Assembly (NCBI GenBank): GCA_025351345.1
Contig: JANXWB010000086.1
Span: 1-64,000, forward strand
From: Synechococcales cyanobacterium GL140_1_metabat_312
GTDB taxonomy: Bacteria > Cyanobacteriota > Cyanobacteriia > Leptolyngbyales > Leptolyngbyaceae
Reading direction: 5' to 3'
DNA: 64,000 bases
The position numbers were made by a program, and so were the translations under genes. A model generated the notes under the pieces. That model was not told the origin of the DNA. It did no database searches and saw only the letters and a list, made by a program, of their open reading frames with translations. Positions 47,390 to 56,499 of the stretch are shown here, in pieces (positions within the stretch are counted from its first letter, which is position 1; each line of letters opens with the position of its first letter).

Positions 47390-48340
47390 CTAGCTCTCAA
47401 ACCGATCGAACAAATGCAACTTACAAATATTTGATAGATCTTCGCAAACTTTAACACCGCGAACACTACTGCCGTGACTATCCAAAGGTGGCGAAAATAC
47501 AGCAATCCCCATTTTCCCAGGGACAACAGCAATAATTCCACCCGAAACCCCACTCTTCGCCGGAAGCCCAACTCGATAGGCCCATTCGCCTGCAAAGTTG
47601 TACATGCCGCAGGTGTACATCACACTAAGCAAATCCCGCACGTATTTTGACTCAATGGCTCGATCGCCCGATCGCGGATTAACCCCATTGTTTGCCAAGG
47701 TCGCGGCCATCAATGCCAAATCTCGACAATCGACCAACAGCGCACATTGCTGAAAATATAAATCCAAGGTTTCATCAATCCGATCGTCCATCATTTCAAA
47801 ATGTCGCATCAGATATGCCAACGCGCGATTTCGATGTCCGGTGGTGCGTTCCGACATAAAAACCGATGAATCAACATACAGATCACGTCCCGCATAGGCT
47901 TTAAATGTATTCAAAATTCGATTGAGCCGATCGGTTGCCGTGTTGCCTTGAATTAGGTTGGTGGTGGCGATCGCTCCTGCATTGACCATAGGATTATCAG
48001 GGCGTTTTGAATTTTCATCAAGCCGGATGATCGAATTGAACAGATCACCCGTAGGTTCTACGCCAACTTTAGAAAGCAACATGTCTCGCCCTCTGTCTTC
48101 GAGTGCCATGCCGTAGGTAAACACTTTGGAAATGGATTGAATCGTAAACAGTTGCCGATCGTCGCCGACACTCAACAGATCACCATCCACGCTTGCCACG
48201 CAAATACTAAAAGCATTAGGATTCATTTTGGCAAGTTCAGGAATGTACCTCGCAACCGTTCCCGATCGGCAACTTTGGTAACGATCGTGTAATTGGGTTA
48301 GTAATTCTAGACTGATTGGATTTACAGAAAAATCAAGCAT
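47390..48340 (-). CDS. glsA: Glutaminase
   Basis: About 316 aa from the ATG at 48338-48340. The longer frame to 48505 adds unrelated residues. Serine-dependent glutaminase motifs are clear: [19 protein letters not shown] (the catalytic S-x-x-K), [39 protein letters not shown] and [17 protein letters not shown]. The enzyme hydrolyses glutamine to glutamate and ammonia and is a beta-lactamase-fold protein. It lies just upstream of the rbcS terminator, on the same strand as the rbc operon but after it. Confidence 0.95.
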   Translation of the reverse strand: MLDFSVNPISLELLTQLHDRYQSCRSGTVARYIPELAKMNPNAFSICVASVDGDLLSVGDDRQLFTIQSISKVFTYGMALEDRGRDMLLSKVGVEPTGDLFNSIIRLDENSKRPDNPMVNAGAIATTNLIQGNTATDRLNRILNTFKAYAGRDLYVDSSVFMSERTTGHRNRALAYLMRHFEMMDDRIDETLDLYFQQCALLVDCRDLALMAATLANNGVNPRSGDRAIESKYVRDLLSVMYTCGMYNFAGEWAYRVGLPAKSGVSGGIIAVVPGKMGIAVFSPPLDSHGSSVRGVKVCEDLSNICKLHLFDRFES

Positions 48341-48673
48341 AAGATTCAAAAAAATTGCGTTCTTACTATACAGAAGAAAATACGGCGCTATGTGAATATC
48401 CGAAGATAGGTTGGCGGGCGGACGCGTTATTATGCGAGAAATTCGGGTGGGCCAAGCGTGACAACCGACAGTTGTGTTGGAGCAAAATAGCCAGCGTGTT
48501 AACAAATCGATCGCACCGATCGATTCCGTATGACTTCATTTCGGGGCTTGTAAGAAGAAACGGCTAATCCAAGCTATGAATTAGCCAATGTCAATGATTA
48601 ACAGCCCAATAAGATGAATTATTGACATGTTTTCTGAATGCATACCGATCGCATATTTAGATACCTTACATAT
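48341..48673. other. Intergenic region between glsA start and rbcS terminator
   Basis: 333 bases. No gene or RNA is seen. Moderate GC in the left half with a clustering of CGATCG motifs; promoter for glsA is presumably here. Confidence 0.5.
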
Positions 48674-48710
48674 GAAAAAAGCCCTTAGAGAACTCAATCT
48701 CCAAGGGCTT
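48674..48710 (-). terminator. Rho-independent terminator of the rbc operon
   Basis: On the minus strand AAGCCCTTGGAG (complement of 48699-48710) pairs with CTCTAAGGGCTT (complement of 48679-48690) with a single mismatch. A six-T run follows. It is about 31 nt after the rbcS stop. Confidence 0.85.
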
Positions 48711-48741
48711 AAATTTAAATTGAACAAATCTAGTTTGTCAA

Positions 48742-49092
48742 TTAGTAACGATAACCGCTTCCGCCAGTTTGACCGGGCTTATAAACGATAAAGCTCATCA
48801 CCTGACATTGCTTGATGTTATCGAAAGCAACAACACGGATGAAGGACTTTGGAAACTCGGATTTGCACTGTTGCACTTCCGCAAGTACTTCCTGAGGAGA
48901 ACTGCACTTAAACAAAGGCAATTTCCACATCGTCCAATAGTACTGTTTTGGATCCGGGTTTTCATTGAACTCGATGCAAGGGAAGTATCCTTGTTCCATC
49001 GTGTATTCAATTTGACGAGCAATTTGTGCATCAGTCAAAGGAGGCAAGTACGAAAAAGTCTCGTAGCGCTTCTCAATAGGCAGAGTTTTCAT
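48742..49092 (-). CDS. rbcS: RuBisCO small subunit
   Basis: 116 aa, typical of cyanobacterial form IB small subunit. It begins [20 protein letters not shown] and has [40 protein letters not shown] and [20 protein letters not shown]. It caps the L8 core as eight copies to form L8S8. It is third in rbcL-rbcX-rbcS, 43 nt after rbcX, and is followed by the operon terminator. Its product is packed with rbcL in carboxysomes. Confidence 0.98.
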   Translation of the reverse strand: MKTLPIEKRYETFSYLPPLTDAQIARQIEYTMEQGYFPCIEFNENPDPKQYYWTMWKLPLFKCSSPQEVLAEVQQCKSEFPKSFIRVVAFDNIKQCQVMSFIVYKPGQTGGSGYRY

Positions 49093-49135
49093 GAGTTCTC
49101 TCAGTTAAATCGTTCGGTTGAAGTTTTCGTCAATC

Positions 49136-49525
49136 TTAGAACAAGTCACCTTGCGGCATCTGCTGTTCGGGATGAGGCTCTTCTGTACTCACTTGAGTCA
49201 TGCGCTCCAACTGCTGCGATCGCTGCTTGAGATTGGACTGAGACATTTGCGATCGGAGCATATCCGGCAAAAAATCTGCAAGACTATCAGCCAACGCTTC
49301 CCGCACGGTCAATATCCGAAACGCAAGATCGGGTCGCTCTCTAAAAAGCTTCTCAATAAACCGATCGCCATCCTTTATGATTTCGCTAGAGGCAAACTGG
49401 TGTAACCAATAAGCTCGCTTCGGTTCCGTTTCGTCTAGTTGTTCATAAACAACCCTAACCGCTTGGTAAGTTAAATAGCTCACCAAAGTAGTTGTCGTAT
49501 CATTCGCAATCTTCTTAAGATCCAT
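49136..49525 (-). CDS. rbcX: RuBisCO assembly chaperone RbcX
   Basis: 129 aa, all-helical. RbcX pattern: MDLKKIANDTTTTLVSYLTY, QAVRVVYEQLDETEPKRAYW (hydrophobic groove that grips the RbcL C-terminal peptide), and FRERPDLAFRILTVREALA. It functions as a homodimer that assembles RbcL8 cores before RbcS binds. A flexible Gln/Ser-rich tail follows. The classic order rbcL-rbcX-rbcS is kept, with 152 nt to rbcL upstream. Confidence 0.95.
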   Translation of the reverse strand: MDLKKIANDTTTTLVSYLTYQAVRVVYEQLDETEPKRAYWLHQFASSEIIKDGDRFIEKLFRERPDLAFRILTVREALADSLADFLPDMLRSQMSQSNLKQRSQQLERMTQVSTEEPHPEQQMPQGDLF

Positions 49526-49677
49526 ATTTCAGGAAGGATGAAGTGGGAAGTATGAACGCTGAGGCTTAGAAATTTAATCTACCGTATTCCTACAGTATGC
49601 CGCATCTTCTCATTCCTCGCCCAAAATTCAGACTTCATCCCTTACAGAAAGGTCGCCCTTACACAGCAGTCCAACAA

Positions 49678-51108
49678 TTAAATGGTGTCTTGTGCTTCAA
49701 ATTCAAATTTGATTTCCTTCCACAGTTCGCAAGCGACTGTTAATTCAGGAGACCATTTACAAGCTTCACGAATGATGTCGCCACCTTCACGCATGAGGTC
49801 ACGACCTTCGTTACGAGCCTGGACGCAAGCTTCAAGTGCATCGCGGTTCGCTTTAGCACCCGGCGCATTACCCCAAGGGTGTCCGGAAGTACCACCACCA
49901 AACTGTAATACGGAGTCGTCGCCGAAGATGTCTACCAATGCGGGCATGTGCCACACATGGATACCACCGGATGCAACTGCCATCACCCCAGGCATGGATG
50001 CCCAGTCTTGAGTGAAGTACACACCACGAGAGCGATCTTGTTCAATGTAGTTCTCACGCAAGAGGTCGATGAAACCAAGGGTGACTGCTTTGTCACCTTC
50101 GAGTTTACCCACAACCGTTCCGGTGTGAATGTGGTCCCCACCCGACATCCGTAGGCATTTTGCCAAGACGCGGAAGTGAATACCATGATTTTTCTGACGG
50201 TCAATCACGGCGTGCATTGCACGGTGAATGTGCAGCAGAACACCATTATCGCGGCACCAATGAGACAACGTGGTGTTGGCGGTGAAACCAGCAGTCAAGA
50301 AGTCATGCATGATGATCGGCATTTCGAGTTCTTTAGCGTACTGAGCACGCTTCAGCATCTCTTCGCAAGTACCAGCCGTCACGTTTAGGTAGTGACCTTT
50401 GATCTCACCCGTTTCAGCCTGCGCTTTGTGGATTGCATCAGCAACAAATAAGAAACGATCGCGCCAGCGCTGGAACGGCTGGGAGTTGATGTTTTCATCA
50501 TCTTTGGTGAAGTCCAAACCGCCGCGTAGTGCTTCGTACACTGCACGACCGTAGTTCTTCGCCGATAGACCCAACTTGGGCTTAATGGTACAACCCAACA
50601 TCGGACGACCATACTTGTTAAGACGATCGCGCTCCACTTGGATACCGTGAGGAGGTCCTTGGAACGTCTTAAGGTAAGCAACGGGGATCCGTAGATCTTC
50701 CAAACGCAAAGATTTCAGAGCTTTGAAACCAAATACATTACCGACCAAGGAGGTCAGCAGGTTAGTTACCGAACCTTCCTCGAACAAGTCGAGAGGGTAG
50801 GCGATGTAACAGATGTATTGATTCTCTTCGCCAGGAACGGGTTCGATATCGTAGCAACGTCCCTTGTAGCGATCGAGGTCCGTCAGCAAATCAGTCCAAA
50901 CCGTTGTCCAAGTACCTGTCGATGACTCGGCGGCGACTGCTGCTGCTGCTTCTTCTGGCGGCACGCCAGGTTGAGGAACCATCCGGAACGCGGCTAGGAT
51001 GTCTGTATCCTTTGGCGTGTAGTCAGGCGTGTAATAAGTCAGCTTGTAGTCCTGGACTCCGGCATTGTACCCAGCTTTGGACTGAGTTTTCGCTTGCGCG
51101 TAAGACAT
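49678..51108 (-). CDS. rbcL: RuBisCO large subunit, form IB
   Basis: 476 aa, typical form IB length. Key sites: [20 protein letters not shown] (Lys201-region and substrate contacts), [16 protein letters not shown] (carbamylated Lys, metal-binding Asp and Glu), [27 protein letters not shown] (mobile loop 6) and [16 protein letters not shown]. It fixes CO2 to ribulose bisphosphate. A strong Shine-Dalgarno AGGAAGGGAG is 4 nt before the ATG, and a clear promoter lies about 50 nt upstream at 51152-51179. The C-terminal [12 protein letters not shown] is the RbcX-recognised tail. Confidence 0.99.
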   Translation of the reverse strand: MSYAQAKTQSKAGYNAGVQDYKLTYYTPDYTPKDTDILAAFRMVPQPGVPPEEAAAAVAAESSTGTWTTVWTDLLTDLDRYKGRCYDIEPVPGEENQYICYIAYPLDLFEEGSVTNLLTSLVGNVFGFKALKSLRLEDLRIPVAYLKTFQGPPHGIQVERDRLNKYGRPMLGCTIKPKLGLSAKNYGRAVYEALRGGLDFTKDDENINSQPFQRWRDRFLFVADAIHKAQAETGEIKGHYLNVTAGTCEEMLKRAQYAKELEMPIIMHDFLTAGFTANTTLSHWCRDNGVLLHIHRAMHAVIDRQKNHGIHFRVLAKCLRMSGGDHIHTGTVVGKLEGDKAVTLGFIDLLRENYIEQDRSRGVYFTQDWASMPGVMAVASGGIHVWHMPALVDIFGDDSVLQFGGGTSGHPWGNAPGAKANRDALEACVQARNEGRDLMREGGDIIREACKWSPELTVACELWKEIKFEFEAQDTI

Positions 51109-51151
51109 AATCTCCCTTCCTGTGAAAATGTGAAATCATTCACCGACGATC

Positions 51152-51179
51152 ATTATAAATACCAGATTCTTGTTGCCAA
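51152..51179 (-). promoter_or_regulatory. rbc operon promoter
   Basis: On the minus strand TTGGCA (complement of 51174-51179) and TATAAT (complement of 51152-51157) are separated by 16 bases. Transcription would start near 51145, giving a leader of about 37 nt to the rbcL ATG that includes the strong ribosome binding site. Confidence 0.75.
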
Positions 51180-51549
51180 GTCATGGATTCTATAGCGATC
51201 GTAACTCAAGTGTCCGTCAGCCCGAATGTCTTACCCGATCTGTATATCTTATGTACTGGACAAAGACTACGTTCTGGACACGATTACGTTCTTCATGAAC
51301 AAGTTCTTAGGCATCATATCAGGAAGTCTATAAGCTTTGCTTGAGAGATCCTGTAGCGATTGATTAATCCTTCTTATGTTTTGTAACACAACCTAAAGAT
51401 AAAGCTTAGGACTCGTCCAGAACCACTAATTTGAGCAGTTTTGGCTTGATGCCGCTCTGAAATCAGAGATAATTTTTGATTGATCTTACTTATGGTGCTA
51501 TTCTTAATGATTGTGAGATTTTTTAGGCTCTCCCGAGTAGAGGAAGAAT
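51180..51549. other. Regulatory region between rbcL and small basic protein
   Basis: About 370 bases upstream of both divergent genes. No further gene. Likely binding region for RuBisCO regulators, but I could not identify a defined NtcA or RbcR box. AGAGGA precedes the ATG at 51550. Confidence 0.5.
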
Positions 51550-51735
51550 ATGGCTAAGCGCCGCAATTTGAAGAGAGAGAAAGCATTGCGCAACTTGGCG
51601 TATGCGCGTAAGTTCCGGAAGCGGACGACTAATGGACGGTACGGAAATCGTCGCCGTTTTGACGATAACCGTCTGGACGAAACAGAAGGTGAAGCTGGGA
51701 AGGGTGGTGCTGAAGAAGGCGCTGCTGCCGAATAA
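51550..51735 (+). CDS. Small basic cyanobacterial protein, 61 aa
   Basis: 61 aa. The N-terminal two-thirds is very basic (RRNLKREKALRNLAYARKF, then RKRTTNGRYGNRRRF), and the C-terminus is acidic and Gly/Ala/Glu-rich. I regard it as a conserved cyanobacterial small protein; RNA or ribosome binding is plausible from composition only. A strong ribosome site (AGAGGAAGA) lies just upstream, and an excellent intrinsic terminator follows at 51772, so it is expressed as its own unit. It is divergent from rbcL. Confidence 0.8.
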   Translation: MAKRRNLKREKALRNLAYARKFRKRTTNGRYGNRRRFDDNRLDETEGEAGKGGAEEGAAAE

Positions 51736-51771
51736 ATTTCGGACTCTAGTTTTAATTGATAACTCTGAGAG

Positions 51772-51798
51772 GGATGCAACATACTGCATCCTTTTTTT
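51772..51798 (+). terminator. Rho-independent terminator after small basic protein
   Basis: GGATGCA (51772-51778) pairs perfectly with TGCATCC (51785-51791) across a 6-nt loop. Seven T residues follow. Confidence 0.9.
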
Positions 51799-51849
51799 AT
51801 TCGTGAGTATTCCCAAAGAAACGCATCCTCCAATCAATGGTCTCGGCAA

Positions 51850-51963
51850 ATGATGCTCGATCGATATCAACAGGGGGAGCGAGGTTTCTCTGCGGTTAAT
51901 CCATATAAGGTCGATTTGTCTCGGGTGCAATTGCCGGGAATTATTCTGAAGGATGCGATTTAA
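51850..51963 (+). pseudogene. Probable pentapeptide-repeat protein remnant
   Basis: A 37-codon frame from ATG 51850 to TAA 51963 reads MLDRYQQGERGFSAVNPYKV and DLSRVQLPGIILKDAI. The opening (Y-x-x-G-E-R-x-F-S-x-V-N) resembles the start of cyanobacterial pentapeptide-repeat proteins (G-E-R-D-F-S-G-A-N-L), and D-L-S-R-V-Q-L is one degenerate repeat. It ends abruptly, so it is likely a truncated remnant rather than a functional protein. Confidence 0.35.
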
Positions 51964-52183
51964 ATAGTCATTAGCTAATCCTCAGGTTGACTCATTGGTT
52001 ATGCATTCAGTTCAACCTAATCAAACCCAGATTAGGCGTGCAAACTTGTTCATTACAAAACTTGTTCATTACAATTAGAGTCGATTTAATTATCTATTCA
52101 ATTCATGCTTTAGCATTTAAAGATACGATACAAAAAAGCCTTAACGCGGCTGCCGTTCGCCTCACCTTCACGGAGAATCGCGC

Positions 52184-52582
52184 ATGTTCAACACCATTCT
52201 TTTCCCCATCGATCGCAGTCTCGAATCTCGCGAAGCCGCCGAAGTTGTTTCCGATTTTGTTCAGCAACACAATAGTAGACTTGTTTTGCTTTCTGTGATT
52301 CAAAATGGTAGGTCAGCCCCAACTCTGATGTCTTCTCCTGAAGGCGTTGAGGAACTTCTTCAAGAAGCTCGATTTTTATTCACGCAGCAGGGCATTGAAG
52401 TTGAAACCATCGAACGGTCGGGAAAACCTGCATTCACGATTTGCGATGTTGCTGATGAGGTTGAGGCTGATCTAATTATTATGGGAACCCGAGGACTGGG
52501 TATCACCGACGACAGCTCCCACGAAAGTGTGACTCATCGTGTTATTAGTCTATCGCCCTGTCCTGTTTTGGTTGTGCCTTAG
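52184..52582 (+). CDS. Universal stress protein (UspA family)
   Basis: 132 aa. MFNTILFPIDRSLESREAAE gives the usual first strand and Asp. DLIIMGTRGLGITDDSSHES is the ATP-binding G-x-x-G region, here with altered spacing (G-T-R-G-L-G followed by D-D), and VISLSPCPVLVVP is the end of the fold. UspA proteins bind or do not bind ATP and are induced by stress. This one is single-domain and stands alone, 220 nt after the remnant at 51850. Confidence 0.92.
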   Translation: MFNTILFPIDRSLESREAAEVVSDFVQQHNSRLVLLSVIQNGRSAPTLMSSPEGVEELLQEARFLFTQQGIEVETIERSGKPAFTICDVADEVEADLIIMGTRGLGITDDSSHESVTHRVISLSPCPVLVVP

Positions 52583-52754
52583 TATCAGAGGTGATCGCTT
52601 TAATGCAAATTAGAAGAATTGTTAATTTATATCCATATAAAGTTGACCCTTTTAAAATGCACTAGGGTTTCGAATGAGGGCGAGGCTACAGTAAACTATT
52701 GGTATGCTTAAGGGCTAGCGAGTACATGGTGAGCTTAATCTGCGAGAAAATTGT

Positions 52755-53915
52755 ATGAGGCTAAAATCTCTCACATACCATGAACGCCAAAGCGATATAA
52801 AGGGATGGTCAGTTTCTGGTTTTACGCTTGCACCGATCAATTTAATTGTTGGTAAGAATGCGACTGGAAAGACCAGAACGTTGAGCGTCATTAATTTTCT
52901 AGGACTGCTCTTGTCGGGGACTCGAAAGCCTGGAGAGATTCCCACTGGTAACTATGAAGTGATTTTTGAGCATGAGGGACGTACGCTCAAGTATGTTCTG
53001 AATATTTCAGACTATGAGGTTATGTACGAGTTATTTTCAGATGACGATCGAGTCTTGCTTGAGCGCCGAGAAGGTGGTGTAGGAAGAATTTTCCACGAAA
53101 AAGAAGGAAGAGATCTTGAGTTTCAAACGCCGGAAACCGATGCAGCAGTTGTTGCAAGAAGGGATACAATTCAGCATTCTTTTTTGCGCCCGCTAGGTGA
53201 TTGGGGACTGGGGGTTCGTCACTATTCCTTTGGAGAGATGATGGGGCGTAATACGATCGGCCTCTCAGTAGAAGATGGTCCACAGCCGGATCCCAGAAAC
53301 CCTGATGACGTGGTTGGCTTATTCCGCAGAGGAATCGAACAATATTCAAATGATTTTAAGGATGCAGTCATCAATGCGATGAACGAGATGGGCTATGACC
53401 TGGAGGACATTCGCCTCATCACACCTTCCAAAATCAAGCTTCAAACAAATATTGGTTTTCTACCAACGGCCTTTTATCTGGGTGTAAAGGAACGTCAACT
53501 TGAAGAATTAACCGAACAAATTGAAATCTCTCAGGGTATGTTTCGAGCGCTTTCTGTGATTATTCATCTCCAATATGCCATCAGAGGAGAGCATCCTAGC
53601 TGTATTCTGATTGACGACATCGGCGAGGGGTTGGATTTCGATCGTTCCTGTCGGCTAATTGATATCATTCGTCGCCACGCAAAAGATTCCATCATCCAAC
53701 TTGTTATGAGTACGAACGATCGATTTGTCATGAACAACGTCCCACTTGAAGAATGGTCATTGTTGAGTCGTGAGAGTGGGATGGTTAAGGTCCATAATTT
53801 CCAAAACTCACGGACAGCCTTTGAAAATTTTAAGTTTACTGGCCTAAACAACTTTGACTTTCTTGCTATGGACTTCATCAATGAATCCGAGGCGTTTTTG
53901 GTTGGGGCTAATTGA
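52755..53915 (+). CDS. ABC-type AAA ATPase (OLD/PARIS-like) with decayed TOPRIM partner
   Basis: 386 aa. Walker A is INLIVGKNATGKTRTLSVIN, the ABC signature region is EISQGMFRALSVIIHLQ, and Walker B is CILIDDIGEGLDFDRS. An H/D-loop-like MSTNDRFVMNNVPLEEWSLL follows. The short insert-rich middle (about 85-230) is as in stand-alone AAA_15/21 ATPases. It is followed by a TOPRIM-like gene with a 49-nt gap. Such ATPase plus TOPRIM pairs occur in OLD, Gabija and PARIS antiphage systems, so a defence role is plausible. The partner is frameshifted, so the pair is probably no longer functional. Confidence 0.8.
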   Translation: MRLKSLTYHERQSDIKGWSVSGFTLAPINLIVGKNATGKTRTLSVINFLGLLLSGTRKPGEIPTGNYEVIFEHEGRTLKYVLNISDYEVMYELFSDDDRVLLERREGGVGRIFHEKEGRDLEFQTPETDAAVVARRDTIQHSFLRPLGDWGLGVRHYSFGEMMGRNTIGLSVEDGPQPDPRNPDDVVGLFRRGIEQYSNDFKDAVINAMNEMGYDLEDIRLITPSKIKLQTNIGFLPTAFYLGVKERQLEELTEQIEISQGMFRALSVIIHLQYAIRGEHPSCILIDDIGEGLDFDRSCRLIDIIRRHAKDSIIQLVMSTNDRFVMNNVPLEEWSLLSRESGMVKVHNFQNSRTAFENFKFTGLNNFDFLAMDFINESEAFLVGAN

Positions 53916-53964
53916 GCTAAGCCATGACTCGTTTTTTAGTACGTACGGTATCAGGTATCCATTG

Positions 53965-54397
53965 ATGAAAAAGATGGCAATTTTTGTCGAAGGTGAGACT
54001 GAGCTTTGTTTTGTCGATTGTCTATTGAGAAAAATAGCAGATGAGAGAAAACTTCAGATTGTATTGGTTAAAGCAACGGGTGGAACGCACAGTATTAGAA
54101 GATTCAATGTTATTGCTGATAGCGGTGAAGGTTCAGATAAGAAGTTCTATATCCAAATTATTAACTCATCAACCGATAATCGTGTTGGTTCAGACATCAG
54201 AGATAACTATGAGAGTACACCCAGCATCCGACCTTGATGAAATTTATGCCCTAGAGGGTTTTGCATACAAGAAAAAACGTAGCCAAGTACAGAGAACGAT
54301 CGAAGCTCTGGACTATGCTGAAATTTATCTAGCTCATCGGGTGAAGTTTCCGGATATCAATAAATTGATGGAAGAGATCGATCGATTCTTGGATTAA
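53965..54397 (+). pseudogene. TOPRIM-like effector gene, frameshifted and internally deleted
   Basis: The first frame from ATG 53965 reads MKKMAIFVEGETELCFVDCL (TOPRIM Glu motif), continues KFYIQIINSSTDNRVGSDIR, and stops at 54237. The second frame, ending at 54397, carries the expected C-terminus: HPASDLDEIYALEGFAYKKK, then RTIEALDYAEIYLAHRVKFP. The shift lies near 54210-54225. Full-length relatives, as I recall them, have about 100 residues between these parts, so a deletion of roughly 300 bp plus a frameshift is likely. The product would be a broken effector of the preceding ATPase. Confidence 0.75.
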
Positions 54398-54489
54398 TAA
54401 TTTTGTTGGGCTGATGACTACATAGATAGAACTCTGCTCGCGATAATCTGCTAGGGTATGTGGTCTAGCAGAAAAATTGTAGTACGCCC

Positions 54490-55443
54490 ATGTCAACGCC
54501 TCCCGTCCAGTGGTATCCCGGTCACATCGCCAAAGCGGAGCGACTGTTGACAAACCAACTCAAGAAAGTCGATGTGATCTTGGAAGTCCGAGATGCCCGA
54601 ATTCCTTTGGCCACCCATCATCCTAATGTTGATAAATGGATTGGAGCTAAGGGTCGAGTTTTGGTGATGAATCGGATGGATATGATTCCCGATGGGGCAC
54701 GATCGCTTTGGTTTGATTGGCTCAAGGAGCATGACGGCATCCCCCAATTTACTGATGGTCACAGCGGGCGAGGAATTAAAGAACTAGCCGGGGCCATTAA
54801 ACAAGCAGGCATTGCTGTTAATCGTCGCCGTCGCGATCGGGGTATGCTGCCGCGTCCGATTCGGTGCGTGATGATTGGGTTTCCGAATGTGGGAAAATCT
54901 GCGTTGATTAATCGGCTAATTGGTAAACGGGTGGTCGAGAGTGCGCGGAAGGCAGGGGTGACTCGATCGTTGCGGTGGGTAAGAATTTCAGATGAAGTCG
55001 AATTGTTGGATGCACCGGGAGTTTTGCCCAATAAACTAGAAGATCAAGCTTCAGCGGTTAAGTTGGCGATCTGTGACGACATTGGTCAAGCGGCGTACGA
55101 TCACCAGCGCGTTGGGTCGGCCTTGATTGATTTGTTGAAAAAACTAAGCCAGGAACGAATTCTGACCAATCAATACAAAATCAATGCTACTGAAATTACT
55201 GGCGAATCATTTTTAGAGGCACTGGGTGCATTGAAGTATCAAGGGGACAAAGAACGGGCTGCTAATTTAATTCTCAATGATTTTCGCATTGGTAAGCTCG
55301 GAGCTATTGCCCTAGAATTTCCGCCAGAAATGCCACCAGAATTAGCAGTATTACCCGCTGAGGAATCGATCGATTCCTCGATTGAGGAAGAATCTGATTC
55401 ATCGATCGAAGAATTGAGCGAGTCGGAATTGCTAGAGATCTAA
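54490..55443 (+). CDS. rbgA: Ribosome biogenesis GTPase YlqF/RbgA
   Basis: 317 aa. Circularly permuted GTPase: the G4 motif NRMDMIP comes first, then MIGFPNVGKSALINRLIG (G1), and the G3 motif LLDAPGVL. The N-terminus has VQWYPGHIAKAERLL, the family signature. A C-terminal helical domain (EITGESFLEALGALKYQGD) follows, with a variable acidic Ser/Glu tail. RbgA drives a late step of 50S subunit assembly. It precedes natD by 64 nt on the same strand. Confidence 0.95.
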   Translation: MSTPPVQWYPGHIAKAERLLTNQLKKVDVILEVRDARIPLATHHPNVDKWIGAKGRVLVMNRMDMIPDGARSLWFDWLKEHDGIPQFTDGHSGRGIKELAGAIKQAGIAVNRRRRDRGMLPRPIRCVMIGFPNVGKSALINRLIGKRVVESARKAGVTRSLRWVRISDEVELLDAPGVLPNKLEDQASAVKLAICDDIGQAAYDHQRVGSALIDLLKKLSQERILTNQYKINATEITGESFLEALGALKYQGDKERAANLILNDFRIGKLGAIALEFPPEMPPELAVLPAEESIDSSIEEESDSSIEELSESELLEI

Positions 55444-55507
55444 CGCAAGAAGCCTGAATGGCGTAAGATTTATGCGGTCTTGTGGTCTGAAGTGATTCTG
55501 AATTGAT

Positions 55508-56440
55508 ATGGAACAGCTAATTCAATCGGTGGTGAATGGTCTGTCATTGGGCAGCATTATGGCCTTAAGTGCGATCGCCCTCACGTTGACCTATGGTATT
55601 TTGCGCCTTTCCAATTTTGCCCACGGCGACTTTATGACCTTGGGCGCTTATTTAACCTTGTTATTCAATAGTTTTGGGTTAAATATTTGGGTGGCAATGG
55701 TGCTGTCTACCCTTTGTGTTATTGGGTTTGCATTATTTACAGAGCAAATTCTATGGGCTAGGATGCGCCGGGGCCGTACGACTTCGACGACGCTGATTAT
55801 TATTTCTATTGGTCTAGCGCTGACCCTACGAAATTCCATCATTCTGTTTTGGGGTGCAGGACCGCAAAATTACGATCTTCGGATTTCTGAAACGTTAAAT
55901 ATTAGCGGCATTCGAGTGCCCTTTAATAGCTTTGTTGTCATGGGCATGGCAATCGCAGCGATCGGGCTTCTGCATTGGGTTTTGCAATATACAAAAGTCG
56001 GTAAGGCGATGCGGGCAGTGGCGGATGATATTGATTTAGCGCGGGTGACGGGGATTGATGTCGATCGAGTGGTGGTCTGGACGTGGGTGCTGTCGGCGGG
56101 GTTGACTGGGCTGGCGGGGAGTATGTTGGGCTTGTTGGAAAAGGTGAATCCAAATATGGGTTGGTTTATGATTTTGCCGCTGTTTGCATCGGTTATTTTG
56201 GGGGGAATTGGCAATCCTTACGGGGCTATTGTTGGGGCGTTTATTATTGCGATCGCCCAGGAAGTGGGTGCCGGGATGAGCCAAACCTTGGGACCGTTGT
56301 ATGTGACGTTGTTAAAAAATTCGTTCCTATATCCGATCGTTCGATTGATGAGCGCGGATTACAAAATTGGGATTGCCTTGGTGATTATGGTGCTGGTTTT
56401 ATTATTCAAACCACAAGGACTGTTTAGAGGGACGATGTAA
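55508..56440 (+). CDS. natD: Branched-chain/neutral amino acid ABC transporter permease, LivH type
   Basis: 310 aa with about eight TM segments. LivH pattern: VVNGLSLGSIMALSAIALTL, YGILRLSNFAHGDFMTLGAY, LIIISIGLALTLRNSII and the cytoplasmic E-A-A-like loop TKVGKAMRAVADDIDLARVT. In cyanobacteria this corresponds to NatD of the N-I neutral amino acid system. The permease partner NatC and ATPase NatA are encoded 2.5 kb away (58942-60888), separated by pgi and a small gene pair on the other strand. NatB and NatE are not in the window. A urea-transport identity (UrtB) is less likely. Confidence 0.85.
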   Translation: MEQLIQSVVNGLSLGSIMALSAIALTLTYGILRLSNFAHGDFMTLGAYLTLLFNSFGLNIWVAMVLSTLCVIGFALFTEQILWARMRRGRTTSTTLIIISIGLALTLRNSIILFWGAGPQNYDLRISETLNISGIRVPFNSFVVMGMAIAAIGLLHWVLQYTKVGKAMRAVADDIDLARVTGIDVDRVVVWTWVLSAGLTGLAGSMLGLLEKVNPNMGWFMILPLFASVILGGIGNPYGAIVGAFIIAIAQEVGAGMSQTLGPLYVTLLKNSFLYPIVRLMSADYKIGIALVIMVLVLLFKPQGLFRGTM

Positions 56441-56456
56441 GCCAAAATCCCTCACT

Positions 56457-56486
56457 CAAAATCTCCCAAATTTTCAGGAGATTTTG
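56457..56486. terminator. Bidirectional hairpin between natD and pgi
   Basis: CAAAATCTCC (56457-56466) and GGAGATTTTG (56477-56486) form a perfect 10-bp stem with a 10-nt loop between convergent genes. T-rich stem ends exist in both directions; there is no long external T run. Confidence 0.55.
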
Positions 56487-56499
56487 GAAGGGAATCGAC

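Noticed and set aside
48341-48505. Longer start for glsA at 48505
   Set aside because: The extra 55 residues are not glutaminase-like, while the ATG at 48340 gives a standard-length protein.
48355-48567. A 70-codon frame between glsA and rbcS
   Set aside because: It overlaps the long-frame extension of glsA, lacks a ribosome binding site, and shows no homology.
51109-51549. Defined NtcA or RbcR boxes in the rbc upstream region
   Set aside because: I found a good promoter but no consensus regulator box; claiming one would be unsupported.
53020-53349. A 109-codon minus-strand frame inside the ATPase gene
   Set aside because: The ATPase on the plus strand has intact Walker motifs; the antisense frame is a shadow.
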